The notes under the pieces: model-generated
What the model saw: only the letters and a program-made list of their open reading frames with translations
The model's database searches: none
Told to the model about the DNA's origin: nothing
Part shown: one piece after another, positions 1-10,945 of the stretch
Layout: every line of letters starts with the position of its first letter
Position numbering within the stretch: position 1 is the stretch's first letter
Origin: Pachyseris speciosa
Taxonomy: Eukaryota > Cnidaria > Anthozoa > Scleractinia > Pachyseridae
Length of the DNA stretch: 64,000 bases
NCBI GenBank assembly: GCA_016490735.1
Contig: JAEMWC010000268.1
Location: 626,501 to 690,500, forward strand
Reading direction: 5' to 3'
Translations under genes and position numbers: made by a program

Positions 1-232
1 AAAATTCCCCAACCACCCACGATCGAATTAATAACTCTTTACATCACCAGAAACAAAACCTGAAGCAGGTTCACTTAGTTGATCGTCCGGTAGTTGATGG
101 ATCAACTGAGGCTGAATCTTTCTGAGCATAACTAAATGTATTTCAATATTCCCTCGGAAAAGTAATGACGGTAGCTCAGTATTGGCATCTTTACTGATTT
201 ATATCTGAAAAAAGATTTAATTAACTCAACAG
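1..232. other. No gene seen; intron upstream of first FN3 exon
   Basis: AT-rich sequence ending in an AG splice acceptor at 231-232. No coding or repeat signal is seen. Confidence 0.5.
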
Positions 233-550
233 TGAGACCAGACCCACCTGAGAGTGTGAGCATTGTCTCCAAGACATCAAGGGAAGTAATTGTCTCTTGG
301 ACTCCTAGTTTTGATGGGAACAGTAACATTCTCAGTTACAAAGTGAGGATCAGTGAAGATAATCAGAACTTCAGGGAAGCTAAATGTCAAGGATTGTCCA
401 GTAGCGCTTGTGTGGTGGCCAGTTCTTCATCAAGTGCTTCTCTTGCAGACCTCCATCCCGGGAGGATGTACTACTTTAGGGTTTTTGCAAGTAATAAAGT
501 TGGTCAAAGTGCAGCAAGCTCTGTAGTTAATACAACTACAGAAAAAGAAG
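233..550 (+). CDS. FN3 exon 1 (divergent fibronectin III domain)
   Basis: One fibronectin type III domain of about 106 residues encoded by a single exon. It is bounded by AG (231-232) and GTAATG (551) and is in phase 1 at both ends. The product starts DPPESVSIVS and has the B-strand Trp (VIVSWTP), a C-strand SYKV and the F-strand motif YYFRVFASN. It has two Cys (CQGLSSSAC) that other exons here lack, and it is clearly different from groups A and B. FN3 domains usually build extracellular parts of adhesion molecules and receptors. Which gene this belongs to cannot be told, since both ends lie outside the window. The ATG- or GTG-initiated frame at 232 is only the exon read through its acceptor, not a start codon. 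Confidence 0.8.
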
Positions 551-663
551 GTAATGCATGTGTTCTAATAGTAGTGGTGGCAAATAATGCGTTTCTATGA
601 TGCACTTATCCACTGTTTGCTTTAGCTGCTTTCTAATAATTATTTCTTATATGAATAGACCAG

Positions 664-740
664 CCTCGTTCCCAGGGTCTCTCTTCTTTCCGTCCCCTAG
701 AGCGAGAGACAGGGACAGGAAGAGGACCCTGGGAACGAGG
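664..740. repeat. Short foldback element
   Basis: A perfect 16-bp inverted repeat (CCTCGTTCCCAGGGTC at 664-679, complement at 725-740) encloses 45 bp. This is the shape of a minimal foldback MITE in the intron after FN3 exon 1. Confidence 0.6.
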
Positions 741-867
741 TTGCGTACAAACATAATAATGGAGGTTAGCTTTTAAAGAGACTGTGGTGCTGTGTCGGTG
801 GAGAAGTGAAACAAGAACATTTGTTTTATCAACTATGCAAAACTTGTCCTTTCATTTAAACACTGAC

Positions 868-1241
868 AAAATACCGGGGCCCCAAGCGATCTGTTAAGAT
901 CTCATGCACCTCCGCAAATGTTATCTTTAATATTATTGCATAACTTGTATATTATGCAAAACCTTATACATCGGCGAAACAGGAAGACGACTAAGCAACC
1001 GAGAACACGTGATTTTAAGTAAGATGACAAAGACGCGTTGAAACCAGTCGCCCGGCATTTTAATCTCCCTAACCATTACAAACAACACATGTCAATCTGT
1101 GGCCTTTCCCTTCATCAAAATAACACGCAAAGCCGTAAAAATGTAGAACAAATTTCTTCTTTCAAATCGGCACCATTAATCCCCACGGTATCAAAGAACC
1201 TTTTTATTGAATTGATTTATTCCTGTTTTTCACGTTACTAA
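868..1241 (+). pseudogene. Penelope-like element fragment, GIY-YIG end (decayed)
   Basis: Remnant of the C-terminal endonuclease region of a Penelope-like retroelement. With frameshifts it reads as a run ending YIGETGRRL, then KPVARHFNLPNH and a Cys/His-containing tail. The same region is better preserved at 63,130-63,640. In this family the GIY-YIG nuclease nicks target DNA. This copy lacks the reverse transcriptase and is dead. Confidence 0.75.
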
Positions 1242-1455
1242 GTCAGCCATGTACCTCATAATAACTTTCTTTTATAGTCTACTAGCTAGTTTTAATTGCA
1301 TGACATTTATTAAGTGGTTATTGTGGTTGTTTTCAGCAGCTTTCAAGACACATTTTAACTTAAGAACCAACAGCAGAACAATAAGACCATTCCTATTATG
1401 TTCATCTCTATCAATTCTGCAGTTTCGCATAAGTTTTCAAATCTTATTTTAACAG

Positions 1456-1752
1456 CACCAAATGCTCCCCCAATTAATGTCAGTGGACACAACACTAGCT
1501 CTACCAGTATTTTGGTTCAGTGGGGAGAGGTTCCAGCTGATGATCAAAATGGCGTCATACTGAGTTACACAGTTACCTACACGGCGTTACCTGATGGTAT
1601 GGAACTAACCAAGAACGTTAGTGCCCCAAGCACTACAGCTCTACTGACAGATCTGAATGAATACACCAACTACAAAATCACCGTGTTTGCCTCGACTGAA
1701 AAGGGAGGTGGAAATGTGAGCGCACCAATCATTGTGATCACAGACGAAGCCA
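1456..1752 (+). CDS. FN3 exon 2 (group A)
   Basis: A 297-nt exon, AG at 1454-1455 and GTAAGT at 1753, phase 1-1, encoding one FN3 domain. Visible hallmarks are ILVQWGEV (B strand Trp), SYTVTYTALPDG, LTDLNEYTNYKITVFAST (core Leu and Tyr of the E-F region) and VSAPIIVITDE at the end. NTS and NVS glycosylation sequons fit an extracellular protein. Its duplicate is exon 6. Confidence 0.85.
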
Positions 1753-1982
1753 GTAAGTTTTCAGAAACTAGTATTTATTTTGTAGTTAAAGACCATTGAC
1801 CGTAACCCGTATTAGAAAGTCTGAGGCAGAGTGGCTACGTAAACTGTTAGTACATGTTGTTACTGGTACACTTTAGCTAGCAGGCGCAATAATATTACCT
1901 AGTTATATTTTGAATCCGTGAATGTGAACAAATGAAAATGTTGGTGGCAATATTCGGAATATTCTTAGTTTATTTTCCACTT

Positions 1983-2052
1983 TTTAACACCACCAACGGC
2001 TAGCCAATCTCCTGTCCAGGGTCACGATACAAGCTCTACAGGTATTTTTGTC
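1983..2052 (+). pseudogene. Truncated FN3 exon relic (5' part)
   Basis: Sequence matches the first about 70 nt of exon 7 and its acceptor region, then jumps directly to intron sequence (AATGGTATTACGCC, 2,055) that lies 2.7 kb downstream of exon 7 in the other duplicate. A deletion therefore removed most of this exon. No usable donor remains. Confidence 0.7.
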
Positions 2053-2159
2053 TAATGGTATTACGCCTGCAGTTTTTCAAGTAATCACCCCATGCCTATT
2101 CAAGGGAAATATTCGTTCACCTATAGATTGCATTGCTATAGTTATTATTCCGTCTCAGG

Positions 2160-2212
2160 TTTCGTGTGAGCTTATCGATTGTTGTCATCACAGATGAAGG
2201 CAGTAAGTACAG
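2160..2212 (+). pseudogene. FN3 exon relic (3' end only)
   Basis: About the last 45 nt of a group A FN3 exon (reading ...IVVITDEGS before GTAAGT) are fused to intron sequence. The same fused relic lies at 24,955-24,994. The intact parent arrangement survives at exon 13 (38,061), so the deletion happened before block duplication. Confidence 0.7.
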
Positions 2213-2277
2213 TGTAATTCAATAATACAATATCTGGGAATTGAGTTAATGTTTCTGATCTTTCTCTTTGCTTGCAG

Positions 2278-2574
2278 AGCCAAACGCTCCTCCAGTTGAT
2301 GTTTGTGGACACAACACGAGTTCTACCAGTATTTTGGTTCAATGGGGAGAAGTTCCAGGAGCTGATCAAAATGGCATTATACTGCTTTACACCGTTACCT
2401 ACAGAGCCTTACCTAATGGTCTTGAACTAACCAAGAACGTAAGTGCCCCAAGAGCTCAAGCTACGCTGACAGGACTGAATGAATACACAATCTACATCAT
2501 CACAGTGTTTGCCTCGACTTCAAAGGGAGGTGGAAATGTGAGCGCACCTATCACAGTCGCCACAGATGAAAACA
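2278..2574 (+). CDS. FN3 exon 3 (group A)
   Basis: A 297-nt phase 1-1 exon with TTGCAG acceptor and GTAAGT donor (2,575). The domain opens EPNAPPVDVCGHNTSS and carries ILVQWGEVPGADQ, LLYTVTYRALPNG and NEYTIYIITVFAST. A Cys replaces the Ser or Arg seen at the matching position in its relatives. The paralogue is exon 8, with matching introns for more than 500 nt downstream. Confidence 0.85.
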
Positions 2575-3131
2575 GTAAGTGCACTAAAAAAGGGAAAAGA
2601 ACTAAATCATTTTTAAAATGGCTACGAAACTGAAAGTTGATAAGCGGTGAAGGTGTTCTTTTTAAATTCATAGTAAAATTTTTGTTTCAACTTAATCGTG
2701 GTCTTGTTTGTTTGTTTTTCTTTCGAAAAACCTTCCTGTTCATAGTGACGTTTTCAGTCACGTACACACACGTGCATTTTTCTTGCAACTCGCATATTTA
2801 CTGTAAAGCTATCGATGCACCGCTCAACACCCTACAACATTTGTTGATCAACAAATTGTGAACGGCACCGATGGCAATCAACTTGTTTAACTTTGGCGAA
2901 AATTAATGCACCGAACAGAACAGAGTCTTTTATTTAATTTTAGGCTCAGGGTAATCCTTTCAGATACTTCAAAGCAACCTGTTATCAACAGGAGTCCTGA
3001 GCACTGTGACCTAAATATACAAAGTCGATGCTTAAATACAATTAAGAATTTAATTCAAAATACTAATATTACTAACACTAATTTCAACTATAAATATAAT
3101 TTAGGTAATGTTCAATAAATGAGCAAAAGTA

Positions 3132-3184
3132 TTTTATCAAGTTCAAACACGAGGCACAGCCGAGTGTTTTAGGACTTGATAAAA
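3132..3184. repeat. Palindromic foldback repeat
   Basis: TTTTATCAAGTTC at 3,132-3,144 pairs with GGACTTGATAAAA at 3,172-3,184, with further pairing inside (AAACAC with GTGTTT). It is absent from the matching place in the second duplication copy, so it is probably a later small insertion. Confidence 0.5.
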
Positions 3185-3489
3185 CACGAATTCTGAATTT
3201 ATTCAGACTTTACTGTCCATCTATCCATTCTTATACTAAAATTAAGGATTATGGGTTGTTTTGGCCTAGAAAATCGGATGTAAAGTTTAGCCGTGTCTTT
3301 ATCAGATATAAAGACACTCATTAAAAATTAGTTTCTTTTCTATTTCCCTCTTGAATTATTCATGAGTTTTTTAAACATGTAATCAAAGACAGTGATACGA
3401 AGAACACAATTTTACAACATCATGTACTAGAAAAATAGGTAAGTAGGTAAGTGAAGCAACTTACGTCTTCTAGTTATGCGCGTGTGAAA

Positions 3490-6400
3490 CTTGTTGCTGA
3501 AAGTGAAATAATCCTTAACATATCAAATGCAACGTCCTTTTATAGCGAAGCTCCGTGCGACGCACTCGCGGAGCACCATGGTTAAGAAAATATGGTAAAC
3601 CATCTCCTCGAAAAAAATTGTGGTTTTTGTCACCGTACGTGCGTACACCCCCTCCATGTTTGCCAAGTGAAAACTCACACTAAGCCTTAAGATAAACCTG
3701 TTCTTTTTTGCGAATTTTAGCAGGAAATCGTTGGAAAAAAAATTGAAACCAATAAGAGAAGAAACCTTATGACCTTTCAGCAATATCGGCATTGTATTTT
3801 CTGAGCAGTAAAAAGGAAAAAAACACCTCTTTAAAATGTTAGGTCTCTTACAGGAAAAGTGAAACTGGAGAGCCTGCTTTATATGTTTTAAGGCACACAA
3901 ACTAAAAAAAACAAATCGACATTTTTATCGAGGCAAGTGACTCGGTTCGCCTCATGCTAGCTAATTGAAGGCAAAAACTGAAAATCGAGGGGAAAAAAGC
4001 CGATCAAATGCATGTGCACCTCTCAAAATCTGATAGAAAGCCGTCAAAAACTAACGCACTTCACACTTCATTGAAAAAGTTAGAAATCTTTGTAGACTGT
4101 AATTAAACAATTAAGTTTTGCCCTCTATTTTGATTAATTTTGTAGTTTTTGTTTGTTTGTTTGTTTGTTTGAACCCGTAAGGATCAACGTTTGGAAATTT
4201 CTGCTGGCTGTGTACGTGTCTGCGAGGGAAAATTGGTTTTTACAAGCTTTAATTAACTTGATTGAAGGCAGAGACTCAAGCTCGAGTGAAAGAAAAGTCG
4301 ATGAGATGCATGTGCACGTCTCAAAATGTGACATAAAGTTGTCAAAAACCAGCGCGCTTCACTAGTCATTTGAAAAACGTTTCGTCGGAAGCGGCCTGTA
4401 AACAACAATGGCTTATTATCACCCTTGATCCAACGCGGTCGTTTGTTTTTGTTTTCAAATCGCGCCACTGTTAAATAATGCCTATAGTTGGTCAATTATT
4501 TTTATCGGGCTTTTGATCTCGTTCATAGCGCCGAGCTGTCGCTTGTGCCTGTTTGGCAAAGCAAATGGCTACAAATTCAACTTGCATATTTCTTCATATT
4601 CATGGTCAGAAATCTCGGACATCACATTTCGTGCGACTTACATTCACGCTGTCGCGTAATGGCCTTAACCGCTGGTTTGAGCAGTGACCTCCGGGCTCAT
4701 ATTTTTAGGACGGATTGAGGGGTGAGATACAAATATGTTTATGGTCAAATGAATGCCGCTGGCTGAAGATATTGGCAAAACGAGCAATGGCAGACAAAAT
4801 CTATGAAAAAAGCTATCGAACGATGCCTTTTGAGGAACATTTGAGGCACATTTGGCCGAGATATCGCTTGTTGAACTCAGAGCACGAACTTCCGGTTTAT
4901 ATGTATTTTATATGGCAGCTTTACTTCTTTTTTATCATCGAAATGAAACGAATAAATTTTCTTGAATCTCCTCGAGAATTTCGTTGTTTATGATACCAAA
5001 CATCCAGATTTTGTTTGCGAGAATACGGTGCTAAGAGCGAGACTTTTTTGTCTTCTTCTTCATGGAACGGACGTGTATCTGCGTGACATGTCGACCTTCC
5101 CGTGGTCTTATTTCATTGTGTACGGTTTTTAGCAGCCGAAAAGAAAAGGTAAGTTTACAAGCTGAAGATCTGTTTTTTATTCTGAAAACAGCGATCTAAA
5201 TGCATTTTTTGACTCGATTTTGGTAACTTACATAGCGACTTTAGATTTCTGATTATTTGCTAGCAAATATATTGTCTTCGGTTTTTTCCCCTGATTTATA
5301 ATGTTTTGACCGGAGCTGAAGTCGCAAATTGACATCCTTCCGTAAGAAAGGTATGGAATTCGTTTTTCTGGTATATTTTTAAACTACAATATCGCTGAAA
5401 TGTCTTTAAATAACACTTGATTTTGGCAAACGGAAAAACGGTATTAATAGTGCCTGTATTTTCCGTAATTCCATCACTTCTCATACAAAGCTTTGTAATT
5501 TCGCACGCCATTTTTGATATTGATTGGGAAAATCCACTACTACCGTGCGGGCTCAAATGTCCGAAATTTTCGGCCATGTCTTCATTAAAACAGTGAATAA
5601 TCGATCCGTTCACAGGTTTAAAATCGAAACAGCAAAGTATTAAATGATCCGTTATTGATAAAACTCGCTGATTATGAGGCGAGGATGGTGACAAAATATC
5701 CGCAAGAAAACATGTATTGTCCGCAGCTCCCGTTGTCGGGTAATGGTTTCTAATTTGCAGTAACAAAAATACTCGTACGTTCTCATTCACTTATCCTGTC
5801 CTTTCGCTTTATATTGATTGTGGTGAAAATACAGTCGACCATGCGGCTTGAGAAAAGGAGGAGAATTTTGAGCTCCGAATTAAAACACGGGTGGAAACAA
5901 AAGTGGCGTAGTCCTCATCGATCACGGACATCTCGACGAGAAAGAGAAATTAATTTTCACGCATTTTAGGCAAGCTGCAAACTGAACGTAAAGCTAGAAT
6001 GCCCGATGGGGCATAAAAATGGCAGTCGATAAAGAGACAAAGCAACAAATCGAATTAAAACCACTAAAAAGTTCACCAAAGCCGCCAGAGCCCATCACAC
6101 AAACTGACCTTGAGGTAAAACATCAAACATGCGTAAAACAGTTGTCCAGCTAAGTAAAATTTTTAATAGTCGCCATCAAATCAGTTTCCAAATCGCAGTA
6201 AGTTGGCTCCAACAAGCTCAGCGAATTCTTAAAAGCTTCGAGGTGAAAAGCACCAAACTTGAACAACAAGTCTCTGTAAATCCTCCTTGAACCTCAATTT
6301 GATATAAAACAACGCTGCGAAGTTACCCCGACCGACTACTGCCACGCTGACTCTTTCCACTTTACATGGGCCAAAATTTACATACATACAAATTGTTCCA

Positions 6401-6600
6401 ATAAACAGAGAATATATTTACGGCCATAAATTTGGAGATTTGTTCACGATGCGATAAAAAAAAAAGAGCGATAAAACAAGGGCTGCCTTCGAAGTCTGAG
6501 TAATTTCGCGTTATGGGAAATTCCAGAATTAACGGTCGCAGCGCACAATGCATCAAAGGTGACAATGGGCCAGTAGTCAAAATAAAGCCTGAAAAAGAAT
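3490..6600. other. Long intron tract without recognisable gene
   Basis: A block present only in duplication copy 1. I see a diverged direct repeat of about 295-bp period (about 3,960-4,080 and 4,255-4,375, sharing ATGCATGTGCAC and CTCAAAAT). A 164-codon minus-strand frame (5,790-5,296) has no recognisable motif and no visible splice context. Nothing else can be supported. Confidence 0.4.
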
Positions 6601-6855
6601 TCAGGCTTGTGCCGCAGTTTCTTATTTTCATATATTCATTCTCACGTCTTTACCTCTCTCGGGTATATCACGAGCAAACCTAATGACCAGCTCCCAGTTG
6701 GCTTGTTAGCTCAGTTGGTAGAGCATTGCACCGATATCGCAGAGGTCGTGGGTTCGAATCCCGTACAAGCCTGAATTTATTTCAGGCTTTATTTTCACTA
6801 CTGCTTAAGTCGTGTTCATAACTGCGATGATCATTCACATATTCATTAAAAATTC
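6588..6855 (+). repeat. tRNA-derived repeat (SINE-like)
   Basis: The core 6,700-6,772 folds as a tRNA: a 7-bp acceptor stem (GGCTTGT/ACAAGCC), a D arm TAGCTCAGTTGGTAGAGC, and a T arm GTGGGTTCGAATCCCGT. The anticodon position would read GAT (Ile), but position 33 is C instead of U and the anticodon stem has a mismatch. AAGCCTGAA-type palindromes flank it. The downstream tail (GTTCATAACTGCGATGATC) recurs in reverse in the element at 46,299-46,641. It is best read as a dispersed tRNA-derived repeat rather than a working tRNA gene. Confidence 0.65.
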
Positions 6856-7784
6856 ATAGATGCAAACTAGCGTTTTAGGTTCTTTTTTAAATTGTCTCAA
6901 TTTTGACAGGTTAAAAACACAGAGCTACTGCTGACGCTGTTTTTTTTTTTTTCATTAGACCTACAGACAATAGGTGTTATACATGCAGAAGTGATGCCGT
7001 TTTGCACGCAATAGTTTTACACATGCAAGCAACACGTTTGTTTCAAATGCTGAAGCAAGTCTGGAATTGCAGCTGCTTTTCACTGACTCAACGAAATTTG
7101 CATTATTTCGCAAAAATCGTAATTTTCGCAGTTTTTGTAAAAATCGTAGTTTTCTTTGGGGCCCTCTCAACCTCACTGTCTCCTGCTTTTTAATGGCTCT
7201 ATGAATTTTGCAATTTTTCGCAAATTTCACAGCTGCGTGCAAACCTGGACATATCTCGGGCGGTCCCGGAAAGCATTTATTTTAACAATCAGGCTATTAC
7301 TAAGAAGACAGCGCTCAATTTTATATAGTCCTTCATTGAGCTTCTTTTCGATAGAGGAAACTTGCGAGGTTCATTGTCATGAAACAGGTCGTTGATGATT
7401 TCTTTTACCAATCATAGAACTCGGCTGCTCTTCCAACTTTTATTGATCAACAAATTTTGACCCGTGAATAGTTCGTGTTGCTGATCGTCGTCTCATTTGT
7501 CCAAAAACATCAAATACTTGATCAGAAATACAGTTCAGGAAACAAAGGAAATGATCACCAAAATATGTAATGCCGTGAAACTGTTCGAATAATCTCGTCC
7601 AACCACTGCGTAACAAATATACAAAGAGCAATGAGAAGAATACATATATAATTATACATTTATTTATTAATTAATCAATATAGTTCCTGATAATTGGAGT
7701 TCATAGTCATATTCAGTTGGTTTTATCCTGAAGCATTCAAATCAGTAATAAAATACACCAACCTTAAGGTTGTACTTCTATTTA

Positions 7785-7905
7785 ACAATTATCCTGCGAA
7801 ATCGCGCGGAATATCGCCTCATACTTAGCCGACGAGGCCGTAGGTTGAGTTGGCTAAGATCAGGAGATATTTCAAGAGATTGAGGAAGATAATTGTTATA
7901 TTATT
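7785..7905. repeat. Foldback element, duplication copy 1
   Basis: Arms AATATCGCCTCATACTTAGCC and GGCTAAGATCAGGAGATATT form an imperfect inverted repeat inside AATTATCCTGC ... GATAATTG. The same element is at about 27,710-27,825, so it was present before the block duplicated. Confidence 0.55.
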
Positions 7906-8091
7906 TAACAACAGGATAACAAAGCACTATTTTCTACGTTAATTGCAAAAAAAAAAAAAATCTTGAAAGGCCGCCACTTTTCTCCACAACACGCAAACTT
8001 ACGTATGTTGCAGGATGTATGTGTTGAATTATAATACGCAATATCTTATTATTGTCTCTGTGGCTTCTGTTTTCTGTTTTCGTTTTTATAG

Positions 8092-8388
8092 AGCCGAGCG
8101 CCCCTCCGGCTAATGTCAGTGGAAACAACACTAGCTCTACCAGTATTTTGGTTCAATGGGGAGAAGTCCCCGCCCATGGTCAAACTGGAATCATACTGAG
8201 TTACACAGTTACCTACAAGGCGTTACCTAATGGTATTGAATTAAGCAAAAGCGTCAATGCCCCAACAACTAAAGTAACACTGACAAATCTCAATGAATAC
8301 ACTAACTACAGCATCAAAGTGTTTGCCTCCACTGTAAAGGGAGGTGGAAATGTGAGCGCACCTATCATTGTCATCACAGATCAAGACA
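8092..8388 (+). CDS. FN3 exon 4 (group A)
   Basis: A 297-nt phase 1-1 exon (TTATAG acceptor, GTAAGT donor at 8,389). The domain reads EPSAPPANVSGNNTSS, ILVQWGEVPAHGQTG, SYTVTYKALPNGIELSKS, NLNEYTNYSIKVFAST. AHGQ replaces the usual ADDQ turn, a feature shared only with its duplicate, exon 9. Confidence 0.85.
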
Positions 8389-8436
8389 GTAAGTACACCG
8401 TGCTTGCATTTCTATTTCAGTTATTTGATGTCTTGT

Positions 8437-8896
8437 CTCCGACCGGTCAGCTCAGTGATAGAGCACCGGACTACCGTGCGGGAGGTCGCGGGTTCGAAAC
8501 CCGGCCGGACCAACACTCAGGGTCTTTAAATAATTGAGGAGAAAGTGCTGCCTTTGTAATGACATCTACAAAGGGTTAGACTTTCCAGTCTTCTCGGATA
8601 AGAACGATAAACCGTAGGCCCCGTCTCACAGCTCTTCATAATTCTCTGATTCTGTAGGACGTAAAAGAACCACTAGGGACGTAACAAAACTCTGGCAGTG
8701 ACCACCCTTAGTGTCTGTCTTAATTTTATATTGACATTACGGGGGCACTCATAAATCAACTTCATTAAATGTAATTAAACTGCGTTATAAGCAGTCTGGC
8801 AAAGTCCCCTGGCCAGTGTTGTAATGCGCATTTGAATATTGCATAGAAAATGCGCAATATAAATGTGATATATTATTATTATTATTATTATTATTG
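8437..8896 (+). repeat. tRNA-derived SINE (copy 1) with ATT-repeat tail
   Basis: The head at about 8,437-8,512 has A and B box-like parts (GGTCAGCTCAGTGATAGAGC and GGTTCGAAACCC). A conserved body follows (AGTGCTGCCTTTGTAATGAC, TCTTCTCGGATAAG, CGTAGGCCCCGTCTCAC) and the element ends in (ATT)n. It lies in the intron between exons 4 and 5. The duplicate intron (28,306-28,380) is only 75 nt and lacks it, which fixes both borders and shows insertion after duplication. A second copy with another tail is at 57,971. Confidence 0.85.
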
Positions 8897-8939
8897 TAAT
8901 TGGTTTTGATGTTTCTCGTTTTCCGTTCCTATTTATCAG

Positions 8940-9239
8940 GGCCCAGTGCTTCTCCAGGTAACGTCCGTGGACATGACACAAGCTCTACCAGCATTTTGGT
9001 TCAATGGGGAGAAGTTCCAGCACAGGATCAAAATGGCATCATACTGAGTTACACAGTTACCTACAAGGCGTTACCTAATGGTATTGCCGAACTAACCAAG
9101 AACGTAGATGACCCAACAACTGAAGTTACACTAACAGGCCTGAATGAATACACTAACTACAGCATTACAGTGTTTGCCTCAACTGCAAAGGGTGGTGGAA
9201 ATGTGAGCGCACCAATCATTGTTATCACAGATGAAGACA
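8940..9239 (+). CDS. FN3 exon 5 (group A, 300 nt)
   Basis: A phase 1-1 exon with ATCAG acceptor and GTAAGT donor (9,240). One codon longer than other group A exons because of an extra residue in NGIAELTKN. It keeps ILVQWGEVPAQDQ and NEYTNYSITVFAST. The duplicate is exon 10. Confidence 0.85.
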
Positions 9240-9290
9240 GTAAGTATTCTAAGCTAGTATTATAAAACAATGAGTAGACAGGGGTTCTGA

Positions 9291-9584
9291 TAGCCTGCGT
9301 CGCAGACGTAAATTAACCCCGTTTAGTGACATCTGCGAAGCAGCTCCATATTCCTTGTTCTGGACCCTCAAAGGGCTAAAACGAATTACCGGAAGTGCGT
9401 TTTGAATTTTCCTTTACCATGATTGGTTATTGGAGCCAATCAAGCTCATTGAATAACGGCTTTTGTTAACGGATCAATCATAGCTCATGCTCAGATTCAG
9501 GGTACACAAAACAAGGAATTCGGCGCTACATTGCAGAAGTTAGCTATAGTAACCGGGGTTAATTTACGTTTGCGACTCAGGCTA
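9291..9584. mobile_element. Foldback MITE with 9-bp target duplication (MULE-like)
   Basis: Terminal inverted repeats TAGCCTGCGTCGCAGACGTA / TACGTTTGCGACTCAGGCTA enclose 294 bp. The 9-bp direct repeat GGGTTCTGA flanks it (9,282-9,290 and 9,585-9,593). A 9-bp duplication fits Mutator-like elements. A diverged paralogue lies at 28,729-28,992. Confidence 0.75.
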
Positions 9585-9847
9585 GGGTTCTGACATCAAA
9601 GGAACCAAACTAGAGGCCATATTTCCCTTCACTCGTCCTTCCAAAAGGCAATCGGAAATTACAAATTGCTACGTCACTGATTCGCATACACAGTTGTAAT
9701 ATTATGAGAAAGTTGGCATAACGAGATCTGAATTCCTTTGCATATTTTATTTTCACTATGGCATGCTGATCGTGTACAGTTAGTTGCCAAATTTTCGTAG
9801 CAGAAAAATTGAAATCAAGCATTTAAAAAGGACGACACAACGTTTAA

Positions 9848-9905
9848 ATTTGCAAGACATGTTTCGGATACTCAGTATCCATCTTCAGTTGAAGGATGTT
9901 TACAA
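9848..9905 (-). ncRNA. Hammerhead ribozyme motif (Penelope-type)
   Basis: On the minus strand: core CTGAAGA, stem II TGGATAC/GTATCC closed by TGA, then GAAAC, a tiny stem III (ACATGT) and cleavage triplet GTC (9,858-9,856). Stem I can start with CAA/TTG plus a bulge. All invariant core bases are present. Such type I hammerheads are known from Penelope-like elements. The motif lies in an insertion absent from duplication copy 2. Confidence 0.65.
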
Positions 9906-9984
9906 GTGAGTGACATATATAAAGTAGGTGTTCGCCATCGTGGTTTCAAATGATAGCTGAGTTAATCTTTTGTCTCACGATCGA

Positions 9985-10055
9985 GTCGCAAAGATGTGGA
10001 TCGCCACGTTTCGACCGCTATACTGCTGGTCTTCATCAGTAGATGGTGTCGACTG
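9985..10055 (-). ncRNA. Second hammerhead-like motif, probably inactive
   Basis: On the minus strand CTGATGA (10,039-10,033) is followed by stem II GACC/GGTC and GAAAC. The cleavage triplet reads GTG, which breaks the NUH rule, so cleavage is doubtful. Distal stem I pairing (AGTCG/CGACT) is visible. It lies 130 bp from the motif at 9,848, as in tandem terminal repeats of Penelope-like elements. Confidence 0.5.
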
Positions 10056-10295
10056 GCTGCGTGTCAGTATAAGAAGCACCGCTCAAACCGTGGTCTCGAC
10101 GCTAAAGACTTCTTCCTACAGCTTGCTATGGTCATCTCTCTTCCTGTCCCATGGACAAGGCTTGTTTAGTCCTAAGACGCAGGTCCAGTTCAGATTCCAT
10201 CTTACTCTCAAAACACATTGTCTAGCTGCACCCTTTATATAGAAGATGATATTTAATTTGTCGCTTGTAGTGGAAACTTGTGAAGATCATTCAGG

Positions 10296-10945
10296 TACTG
10301 TTTACACGGACGCGGTTTCAGTTGTAACCGCATCGGTTTCGATGCGGTTACGCCTTTCGTTTACACGGCGCCGGTCGAGTTCGTTATCAGAACCGGGTTG
10401 TTTTGAAAATACTTTCAAAAGTGGAGCGTTTTCAAAACGATACGGTTTCATTGGTCGTGTAAACAACGAAACTGTATCGATTTAAAAACGCTTACTTATT
10501 TTTGTGCGAAATTGGCTGGCTCGCGAAAGGTAAATATGGTGAACTTTGCACGGAGTGCAGCGCTTTTTTTGCACAATCACAATTTAAGTTCGCTTTTTCA
10601 GCTTTCATATATTTTACTCTCTATAAACCGAGAGGCATATCGTAATAACAGGCAGAGATGTCGTGAAATGTTGACTTTTTCGTCGATAACCTCCAGAGTA
10701 ACGAAGAGAAAGGCAAAACGACGATTCTGGATTCGGCCTGGGAGAACTCGTGTTTGATGGGACAACATTTTGGACGGTGTTATGCTTTCAGAAGAATGCC
10801 TGAGAACGAGATCGCCAAGACGTAAACGGTTGGATAGGTTCCGTGTAAACACTGTCTTCGAAACCGTGTCGTTTTGATGCGGTTTCTAGGTCATGGAACC
10901 GTGTCGATTGGAAACCGCTTCCGTGTAAACGATGCGTCAGGTCTC
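10296..10945 (+). pseudogene. Harbinger-like transposase fragment in inverted-repeat element
   Basis: Ends are rich in GTTTACACGGA...GCGGTTTC in inverted orientation (10,303 onward and before 10,931). Inside, 10,512-10,757 encodes an 81-aa stretch ending KRKAKRRFWIRPGRTRV. After an in-frame TGA it continues WDNILDGVMLSEE, which resembles the N-terminal part of HARBI1-like PIF/Harbinger transposases. No DDE domain remains, so it is a deleted, non-autonomous copy. Confidence 0.5.

Larger units (their letters stand above)
1309..9790. repeat. Segmental duplication copy 1 (FN3 exons 2-5)
   Basis: Intron and exon sequence from here matches 12,515-29,200 in the same order: exon 2 with exon 6, a relic with exon 7, exon 3 with exon 8, exon 4 with exon 9, exon 5 with exon 10. 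Intron stretches shared outside exons include 1,309-1,450 with 12,519-12,665, 2,055-3,100 with parts of 16,266-26,280, 7,430-8,090 with 27,345-28,008, and 8,900-9,790 with 28,335-29,200. Later insertions interrupt both copies. Confidence 0.8.

Noticed and set aside
5296..5790. 164-codon minus-strand frame
   Set aside because: No motif, no splice context, and no counterpart in the second duplication block. Chance frame is as likely.
6700..6772. Functional tRNA-Ile (GAT) gene
   Set aside because: The acceptor and T arms are good, but position 33 is not U, the anticodon stem is mismatched, and the sequence sits in a repeat whose relative at 46,299 is a mobile insertion.
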